Shown: in pieces, positions 58,122-64,000 of the stretch
How the letters are laid out: each line of letters starts with the position of its first letter
Position numbering within the stretch: the stretch's first letter is position 1
Assembly (NCBI GenBank): GCA_019009955.1
Contig: CM032228.1
Location: 5,394,501-5,458,500, forward strand
Direction of reading: 5' to 3'
Source of the DNA: Riptortus pedestris
Taxonomy: Eukaryota > Arthropoda > Insecta > Hemiptera > Alydidae
DNA: 64,000 bases
Translations under genes and position numbers: made by a program
Notes under the pieces: model-generated
What the model was told of the DNA's origin: nothing
The model's database searches: none
What the model saw: only the letters and a program-made list of their open reading frames with translations

Positions 58122-58589
58122 ATGTATCCAATGTTTCAAGTCTACTCAATAGCAAAAGAGGACATACTCAGAGATTTAAAGTGGAACTATTTACATCTCA
58201 CTGATGAGATGATTATCGAATTTGCTGAGTTCATCGACTGGGAAGACATTGCTATACGAGAAGTTTTATCTGAAGCAATTATGGGCAGATTTGCTGATCG
58301 TCTAAATTGGGAGCTACTATCACGTCATCAGATATTGAGTGAAGCGTTCATGAGGAAGCATGACGAGAAGCTGGTATGGGAGGATATATCGATGTATCAA
58401 AGTTTAACTGAAGAATTCATCAGAGAATTTTAAGACAAAGTTGATTGGATAAACATAGCTAAACAACACCAGCTATCAATAGCATTTATAATGGAGTTTC
58501 AGCACAAGATGGGCTGGGATGTCATATTTAACTATCAATGATTCTCTGGGAAGGACTACGTACAGTATCTCTTGAATCTAATAAAGTAA
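58122..58589 (+). pseudogene. W-repeat protein 2, with two in-frame stops
   Basis: From ATG 58122: LKWNYLHLTDEMIIEFAEF, IDWEDIAIREVLSEAIMGRF, LNWELLSRHQILSEAFMRK, LVWEDISMYQSLTEEFIREF, then TAA (58431-58433). The repeat pattern continues in the same frame (DKVDWINIAKQHQLS, MGWDVIFNYQ) to a second stop (58539-58541) and to a terminal TAA at 58587-58589. Seven units in all. It overlaps the extended frame of the preceding gene by about 30 nt. The stops suggest decay unless the virus used readthrough. Confidence 0.65.
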
Positions 58590-58709
58590 AACTCTTTAAC
58601 AATGTTTTGTATTGTATATATATTTGACATGTAACTAAAAGTGTAATAAACTATTGTATTTTTGAAAATGGCCTATCTCTCTCACACCTCTCCCCCCCAC
58701 CCCATCCAG

Positions 58710-58760
58710 TATATAAATAGAGCTATTGGTAACATGAATCAATGCGATTCAAACTCATTT
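58710..58760 (+). promoter_or_regulatory. TATA promoter cut off from its gene
   Basis: TATATAAATAG at 58710-58720, followed about 45 bp later by CATTTCAGCTCTCAGCTCTC. The Jockey copy B follows within about 130 bp, so the gene that this promoter served is not seen. Confidence 0.45.
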
Positions 58761-59268
58761 CAGCTCTCAGCTCTCGCAGAGGTAACATCTCAGCTTTCTG
58801 TTGTTACCAGGGCAGTTGTACTTGGTACATTGTGCCCCTGAGCTTTCACCGTTCGAGGAGGATCTATTTCCGAAGAACATTCTACAGCAAGGCTCTCTAG
58901 CCCAACAATTGGACAACCCCAGGACCAAAGGACCACATCACCAGTGCCTTCCCATAATCCTGGGAAGGACGAAGATTGGCTCAGGCCCTTAAGTCAAGAA
59001 GAGGATAACCCAGGAGGAAGAGGGACCTCCGCAGACCGTCAGGAACTTCGAGACCGTCATTATAAGAAGAAGAAGGGAGTTGAAGAGAGTTCCAGAGAAA
59101 CCTCTGCTATACCCGTCCGTTTCCAAGGCGCCCCACCCGGGTGGGGGAGATAATTGGATTTGGGCGGAAGACCTCAGGCCAAACTCCGGTGAAGGTGAGC
59201 ACCATGAGCCCTTGCGTGCTATACCCCACTATCCCGACCTGTCCACCCCCCTAGGGGCCATCCCACCA

Positions 59269-60682
59269 TGACCCACACACACTCTGACTCCCCCGAATCC
59301 CCTTGCGATTGCTACAACCCGGAATTCCCCATAGACCCCCAAGTATATGCCGTTCTCAAAAGTATAAATTCCAGGGCCTCTATCAAATGATGAAATTCGG
59401 CAGCTAATAGTGTCTGGCTCCGACTCCCAACCACCCAGCCCATACACCGAACCACCCTCCCCTGCTCTTATGGACACAGCGAAGCGTCCAGGGACTCCTC
59501 AGGGTGAGGGCATGGATGACAGCCCTGCTGTCCCCCAGGCCTTCCTTCGGAAGAGAGCCCTCCCTGATCCGGACGGCTTCGTAACGGCCCCTAAGAACAA
59601 ATCAAGGCGTGCAACTAGTAGTAATGTCACCCCTCCGGCTCCTGTCACCACTAGAAACTCTTCTGCCCCCCTCCAAAATGCCACAACAACCCAAACCCGC
59701 TCGCTGGCCACGAATAACCTACCCCCGCCCATTATAGTGCCCAGGGAACAATACGATCCCTCCACCTTCGCTATCCATCTTAAGGCCCGCACCAAGCAGG
59801 AATTTACCATCCGAACCACACCCACAGAAATCAGACTACAAACCCCCAACCAACCTGCCTACCAGGAAATACTCGGGATCCTAAGTGATCCCCAAAGCCA
59901 AGTAAATTTCTACACATTCGCCCCGCGAGGCACACCCCGTAACCAAAAATACCTCATCCTGGGCCTAGACTTAAACCACCCCATCGACCACATCAAAGCC
60001 GCCCTAGCCCACGATGAGCTCATTGATGTCCGTAGGCTCACCAGGAGCGACGAAGCTGGACGAAAAACCGAAATCGAGCCCGTCCTAGCCACTTTTCCCC
60101 CTAAATATGACCCAAAAACGCACATCAACAACCTCCGGGCAATTGATAGTATCATCCTGCGCACCAAAAAATACAACCCCTCTAAAGAGATTCCCCAATG
60201 CCATTCCTGTCAAATGCATGGCCATACTAAGAGATATTGTCATCTCCCCCCTAAATGCGTACGGTGTGCGGGTGACCACTACATCAAAAATTGCGACAGG
60301 GCAAATAACCCACTCAAATGCATCAATTGTGAAGGACCCCACCCAGCCTCTTTCCGTGAGTGCCCCTATAGACAAGAAATACTAGACCGGGTTGAACAAC
60401 GAAAGGCCCGGGCACTACAGCCAGCCTTCATACCTGCTCCTCCTCCCACCACGAAGGCCTGGACGCCCAGGCAAAGGGCACCCCCACCTCACCATACCGA
60501 GCCGTCACACTCAGCCAACAGGTACATACCCCGCCGCAGCTTCCCAACCCACCCATCCCCCTCACCAATCAAATGACCCTACTGCCCCGTCCTGGATGAT
60601 AGAGATCAAAACAATGTTTAACAAAGTGATGGACATGATCACAGGATTAATGGAACTCCTGACTGCCTTCGTCAAAAAATGA
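59269..60682 (+). pseudogene. Jockey ORF1, copy B
   Basis: ATG at 59269 opens a short part stopped by TGATGA near 59388. A shifted frame continues as NDEIRQLIVSGSDSQPPSPY. The main frame to 60576 carries LPPPIIVPREQYD, NFYTFAPRGTPRNQKYLILG and zinc knuckles CHSCQMHGHTKRYC, CVRCAGDHYIKNC and CINCEGPHPASFREC. The C-terminal SWMIEIKTMFNKVMDM lies in another frame ending at 60682 and overlaps the ORF2 start as ATGA. About half identical to copy A, hence a different Jockey family. Confidence 0.83.
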
Positions 60683-60861
60683 CCCGCCCACACTCCATTT
60701 TAAATTTCAACATTAATGGAGCTCTCCTTCACAAGTCCGAGCTTGAAGCTCTTTTATCCCTGTATCACCCAACAATCGTGGTGCTGTGCGACACACACCT
60801 CGAACCCTGGGATAGCTTCCACATTACCGGCTATGGCTCAGTGCGAGACGATGTCATTAAC
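60679..60861 (+). pseudogene. Jockey ORF2 start, copy B
   Basis: ATG 60679 in ATGA overlap with ORF1. SILNFNINGALLHKSELEAL and PTIVVLCDTHLEPWDSFHI are the first endonuclease strands. Truncated after GYGSVRDD. Confidence 0.8.
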
Positions 60862-61136
60862 GAGGTGTATTTGATAAAGGATACCTACCTTCATATTCTA
60901 CAGAGGTATTTAAAATAATCAAAGTGCAGAAGACCATTCCCGTTACATATAAATTGCAAGACCTTAATGGACAGGATATCAAAGGGTGCTTTTACGACGA
61001 GGAATTGAAGAAAACCAACATAACAGATGTCTACCTAGTAGAAAAAGTGCTGAAGAAGAAGAAAGATTTGGTGCTCTTGAAGTATCTTGGTTTTAAATCT
61101 CCAGTCTGGGAATATAAGAAGAATTTGATATTGTGA
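60862..61136 (+). pseudogene. integrase C-terminal tail with chromodomain-like end
   Basis: From GVFDKGYLPSYSTEVFKI on: IPVTYKLQDLNGQDIKGCFY, DEELKKTNITDVYLVEKVLK and LLKYLGFKSPVWEYKK, stop at 61134-61136. The FDKGY...EVF.I..V, TYKL.D..G..I.G.FY..EL, then VEKVLK....VLLKYLGF is the C-terminal part of Polinton-class integrases, ending in a chromodomain-like unit. It would complete the type of protein whose catalytic core is at 55548, but 4.6 kb of unrelated genes and a LINE lie between. Confidence 0.75.
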
Positions 61137-61239
61137 TAAGTAAAAGAGAGCGTCTCCTCATAAATACATGTCTGGGAGCATGTTATTTAATATTGTAAAG
61201 GAAAAAAAAAACTCTAATATGTAATCTGTATACGAAACC

Positions 61240-61245
61240 AATAAA
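61240..61245 (+). terminator. polyA signal after the integrase tail
   Basis: AATAAA about 105 nt after the stop at 61136. Confidence 0.55.
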
Positions 61246-61336
61246 GAATGCTAATTTTAAAAAAATGTTGTTCCATTCTCTCGTTCTACCTATACCCATC
61301 ACTAGAATTGGGGGGTTCGATGTAATTAACTTGCGA

Positions 61337-61360
61337 CACACACACACACACACACACACT
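61337..61360. repeat. (CA)n microsatellite
   Basis: About 12 CA units in the upstream region of the first KEVSILF gene. The third gene has a longer one in the same place (63565-63632). Confidence 0.9.
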
Positions 61361-61425
61361 CATTTTTTTCGTAGTCACACAGTTCACACTGAGAGGGGAG
61401 TAGGAGGAATAGGAGGGGGGAACTG

Positions 61426-61434
61426 TATAAATAG
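61426..61434 (+). promoter_or_regulatory. TATA box of KEVSILF gene 1
   Basis: TATAAATAG after a purine-rich GGGGAGTAGGAGGAATAGG stretch. The same arrangement is found at 63705 (TATAAATAT). The leader contains a GTAAGT-type splice donor (61528-61533) shortly before the ATG. Confidence 0.6.
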
Positions 61435-61554
61435 CGCGCTATATTTCCCTGGAGTTTATCCTATCTCCAGGAACAGCGATAGCAGTATCTGTCTGGGCAG
61501 CCTATTCGTCACAGCGACTACACACGCAGTAAGTACCACCAGTCTATAATAATC

Positions 61555-62000
61555 ATGACCGCATATATAGACATGCAAGGTTTTATGGCGTGGGACATAC
61601 ATATATATTAAAAGAGCTATCTATCCTCTTTAATGGGGAGCTACAACATTTCATTGTGGATCTTAGTCCTTTTAAGATTGTGGATTATTCCATGAATGAA
61701 TGGTTGACGAACCAATTCCATGGGTTAGATTGGGAGGGGGGAAGTCATACCTATGAGGAGCTTATACGAGCTCTTACACTCCTAGACCAAAAATGTAAAT
61801 TAGTTATAGTAAAACGGGAACAAAAACAAATAACCTTAGAACGATTCTTAAAGGTGCCCGTAATAAATATCGAGAATGTGTCTCGTACTAAAAAGCTCCC
61901 AACCCCGCATGGTTCTAAACCATGCAACTCTCACAATATTAGAACTATGAAATTTTCTAATGTAGGTGTTACAATGTTAAGGAGGTGGATTGAACGTTAG
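61555..62000 (+). pseudogene. KEVSILF-family protein, copy 1
   Basis: ATG 61555: TAYIDMQGF, a one-base shift near 61580, then GHTYILKELSILFNGELQHF, IVDLSPFKIVDY, WLTNQFHGLDWEGGSHTYEE, a Lys-rich part, LERFLKVPVINIENV, CNSHNIRTMKFSNVGVTMLR and RW. I recall this layout (D.E/Q near the start, FHGL.WD.G, C..H...C/S..NV..L..W near the end) from abundant unnamed arthropod proteins linked with Polinton-like elements. The acidic start and late His could be read as a DEDDh-like exonuclease; that is only a suggestion. Confidence 0.65.
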
Positions 62001-62001
62001 T

Positions 62002-62345
62002 AATATGGTCAGTGTGTACTTTACGTTCTTCTTCTTCTTTTCACTCTGTTAGCATGCTAAAATTCCACTTGTTAAAGTGGGATTTGGAGGGCAAAAAAAA
62101 AAAAAAAATTACCCTAGAACGGTTCATAAATGTAGCCATTATCATAATTGAGAACATGTCCCACACTATTCTAAAGCGTGAGTTTCCCCATACAATTGGA
62201 ACTATGAAATGCTCTAATGTAGGTGTTACAATGTTGCGGAGGTGGAAATGAACGTTAGTAATATGATCAGTGTACTTTACGTTCACATTCTTCTTTTCAC
62301 TCTGTTAGCGTGCTAAAATCCCACTTGTTAAAGTGGGATTTGGGG
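62002..62345 (+). repeat. tandem duplication of a KEVSILF 3' end with hairpin
   Basis: The 3' part of the gene (LERFINVAIIIIENMSHT to VGVTMLRRWK) and its trailer are repeated once, with a unit of about 262 bp. Each trailer holds an inverted repeat: AAATCCCACTTGTTAAAGTG followed by GGATTT at about 62318-62343, and a copy with one mismatch at about 62057-62082. The hairpin has an 11-bp stem with a GTT loop and may act in 3' end formation. Confidence 0.7.
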
Positions 62346-62412
62346 GGGATACATTGTGTAATAGAGGTAATTGTAACTCTTTGAGTTATTTAACTTTTTT
62401 TTACATATTCAG

Positions 62413-62769
62413 ATGGAATCTCACGCCAAGAACCTAAACAACCTTGTAGCTCCCAAGTCTACCCAACAAATTAAATCCATTGGTGAATTAGAAAAGAGCA
62501 AGGCGTATACAGTAAACTCATTCTCAGCTGTTACAACAAAATATGGTGAGCGGATAAAATGCTCATTGGAGGGAGGAATTGCGGTATTTTTACCAGCAGT
62601 CTATACGGACTATGTCAAGACAAACCTAATAGATAATTACGAGGTTAACTCGTTAAAGTTAGTCTATACGGGATCAAGTGTATCGAGTAAAGGAAGACAG
62701 TACTTTGCTATAGAATTCATCGAAAATATAATTCCAGACTATTGGAGGGCTAGAGAAGGATTTTTCTAA
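62413..62769 (+). CDS. GELE-family protein, full form
   Basis: 118 aa, open from ATG to TAA: ESHAKNLNNLVAPKSTQQIK, IGELEKSKAYTVNSFSAVTT, KYGERIKCSLEGGIAVFLPA, YTDYVKTNLI, LKLVYTGSSVSSKGRQYFAI and EFIENIIPDYW. One of the few intact frames in the cluster. The alternation of beta-type segments with a KYGE turn fits a small OB-like fold; function unproven. The ATG follows a TTTACATATTCAG acceptor-like sequence. Confidence 0.65.
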   Translation: MESHAKNLNNLVAPKSTQQIKSIGELEKSKAYTVNSFSAVTTKYGERIKCSLEGGIAVFLPAVYTDYVKTNLIDNYEVNSLKLVYTGSSVSSKGRQYFAIEFIENIIPDYWRAREGFF

Positions 62770-62850
62770 AGTTTAATTTTTTTTGTTTTATAAACAAGTA
62801 TGTGGTTATGGGTTTTAAATATCAATTGTAATAAAACATAAAAAAATATA

Positions 62851-63132
62851 AAAAGGCTGGACACTCTATTCGGTTGAAGGATTACGGGTCAGAATAAATA
62901 AATGTGACCCTTTAAGGGGTGATTCATATATTCCCCTCCCTCCCCATATAGCAAGAAAGAAAGCTTGCATAAATGTAGAAAATTTTGATGATAAATGTTT
63001 CATGTATGCAGTGTTAGCAAAATTTGTTGCGAATAAATCGCAAAGAGTTTCCAACTATACATCGTTGAGTGACCTGTATGACTTCACATGCGTATCGTTC
63101 CCCACCCAGCTGAATGAAATTGAGCAGCGGTG
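62851..63132 (+). pseudogene. family B DNA polymerase, N-terminal region fragment
   Basis: Open frame without start: GWTLYSVEGLRVRINKCDPL, RGDSYIPLPPHIARKKACIN, VENFDDKCFMYAVLAKFV, QRVSNYTSLSDLYDF and QLNEIEQR. This matches the conserved block before the polymerase domain in Polinton-class polymerases (NPLRGSSYIPLP...K.A.INV.N.D..CF.W..LA). It ends where the sequence becomes the leader of the next KEVSILF gene (63117 on). Confidence 0.75.
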
Positions 63133-63208
63133 ATAGCAGCATATTGTGATAGCAGCCTATACGTCACAGCGACCAGACCACACACACAGTGAGTACCAGT
63201 CTATAATA

Positions 63209-63526
63209 ATGACAGCTTATATTGATATGCAAAGTTTCTACGGTGTGGGACACTCGTATATCTTAAAAGAGGTCTCTATCCTCTTTAATGGGGACCTCCA
63301 ACATTTCATAGTAGACCTTTCTCCATTTAAGATAGTGGATTATTCCACAAATGAATGGTTAACTAACAAATTCCACGGTTTAGAGTGGGATTGGGGGGGT
63401 AGCCATGCTTACGAGGAGCTAATACGAGCTTTTACACTCCTCGAGCACAGACATGTAAATATTAGTAATTGTAAAGGGGGGAGCAAAAAAAAAAAACAAA
63501 TTACCCTAGAACTGAAACAACCCTAG
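63209..63526 (+). CDS. KEVSILF-family protein, copy 2, truncated
   Basis: 105 aa from ATG 63209: TAYIDMQSFYGVGHSYILKE, VSILFNGDLQHFIVDLSPF, WLTNKFHGLEWDWGGSHAYE and LIRAFTLL. After a Lys/Gln-rich stretch it ends at 63526, about 40 residues before the end of copy 1. Its leader has lost the TATA region, which is replaced by the polymerase fragment, but keeps GTGAGTACCAGTCTATAATA just before the ATG. Confidence 0.65.
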   Translation: MTAYIDMQSFYGVGHSYILKEVSILFNGDLQHFIVDLSPFKIVDYSTNEWLTNKFHGLEWDWGGSHAYEELIRAFTLLEHRHVNISNCKGGSKKKKQITLELKQP

Positions 63527-63557
63527 AATAGGGTTGGGTTCGATTTAATTAACTTGG

Positions 63558-63564
<7 letters not shown>

Positions 63565-63632
<68 letters not shown>
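63565..63632. repeat. (CA)n microsatellite
   Basis: About 34 CA units, in the same relative place as the shorter one at 61337. Confidence 0.95.
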
Positions 63633-63634
<2 letters not shown>

Positions 63635-63704
63635 GCAGACACATTTTCCGTATTCACACAGTCCACACTAAGAGGGGGGTAGGAGGAATAGGAGGGGGAA
63701 ACAG

Positions 63705-63713
63705 TATAAATAT
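63705..63713 (+). promoter_or_regulatory. TATA box of KEVSILF gene 3
   Basis: TATAAATAT in a region nearly identical to that at 61380-61550. Confidence 0.6.
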
Positions 63714-63827
63714 CGCGGTATATTTCTCTAGAGTTTATCCTATCTCCAGCAGCGGTGATAGCAGCATATTGTGATAGCAGCCCACACGTCCCAGCAACCA
63801 GAACACAGTGAGTACCAGTCTATAATA

Positions 63828-64000
63828 ATGACAGCTTATATTGATATGCAATGTTTCTACGGTGTGGGACACTCATATATCTTAAAAGAGGTCTCTATCC
63901 TCTTTAATGGGGACCTCCAACATTTCATAGTAGACCTTTCTCCATTTAAGATAGTGGATTATTCCACAAATGAATGGTTAACTAACAAATTCCACGGTTT
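63828..64000 (+). CDS. KEVSILF-family protein, copy 3, cut by the window edge
   Basis: ATG 63828: TAYIDMQCFYGVGHSYILKE, then the same sequence as copy 2 with very few changes to the end of the window. It carries a complete upstream region with purine-rich stretch, TATA box and GTGAGT-type donor. The near identity with copy 2 points to a recent duplication or gene conversion. Confidence 0.7.
   Translation, partial: MTAYIDMQCFYGVGHSYILKEVSILFNGDLQHFIVDLSPFKIVDYSTNEWLTNKFHG

Larger units (their letters stand above)
58880..60861 (+). mobile_element. Jockey-type LINE, copy B, truncated in ORF2
   Basis: Contains the 5' UTR block shared with copy A (TTTCCAAGGCGCCCCACCCG at 59124), ORF1 and the first 60 codons of ORF2. 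It changes abruptly at about 60861 into integrase sequence. The left edge is approximate. It lies in the middle of the virus-like gene cluster. Confidence 0.75.

Overview
The window looks like intergenic DNA and introns from an AT-rich arthropod genome. The evidence is spliced genes with GT-AG introns, AATAAA signals, a tRNA-derived SINE, Jockey-type LINEs with arthropod-style Gag zinc knuckles, Merlin, Tigger, Harbinger, hAT and Ty3/gypsy remnants, and TATA plus CAGT-type initiators. I cannot name the order or species. Two ordinary host genes are supported, both on the minus strand. One is a two-exon F-box protein (exons 4747-4930 and 949-2072, 435 aa). The other is a two-exon secreted glycine-rich protein (exons 17903-17966 and 15401-16071, 244 aa) with a TATA box, initiator, signal peptide and polyA signal.

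From 1 to 43 kb the landscape is dominated by one interspersed non-autonomous family, full or partial, in about 19 places. I call it the HINE-like family. One end has a GCAG-type hairpin, the other a perfect 20-bp palindrome; an 11-12 bp motif is repeated in inverted orientation near the two ends, and there is a (TA)n core. This resembles Helentron-derived HINE/DINE-1 elements. Several large tandem arrays sit at or inside copies of this family: a 39-bp array followed by a 34-bp array (24.0-30.6 kb), a 29-bp array (31.6-36.8 kb), a 25-bp array (36.9-37.2 kb) and a 79-bp array (41.3-42.3 kb) whose unit contains the family's terminal hairpin. A poly-C 16-bp array (43.1-43.6 kb) and a 49-bp array (52.1-52.8 kb) lie further on.

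From 43.6 to 50.3 kb there is a stack of mobile elements: a Jockey LINE, a Merlin-like copy cut by a 1662-bp Tigger element, and a second Merlin with exact terminal repeats and an 8-bp target duplication. From about 49 kb to the end there is a dense, scrambled set of virus-like genes. They include a C2H2 finger plus protein-primed family B DNA polymerase (two separate fragments), an integrase with a DDE triad and a detached chromodomain-like tail, an NS1-like superfamily 3 helicase fragment embedded in another repetitive gene, three related small proteins (GELE family), four copies or fragments of a DMQ/KEVSILF family, two proteins built of about 20-residue W-repeats, and a protein with three 40-residue repeats. 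Several have TATAAATA-type promoters just upstream. The gene set points to an endogenised Polinton/adintovirus-class element or virus. No capsid, protease or packaging ATPase gene is visible, most genes carry frameshifts or stops, and a second Jockey element has inserted into the cluster.
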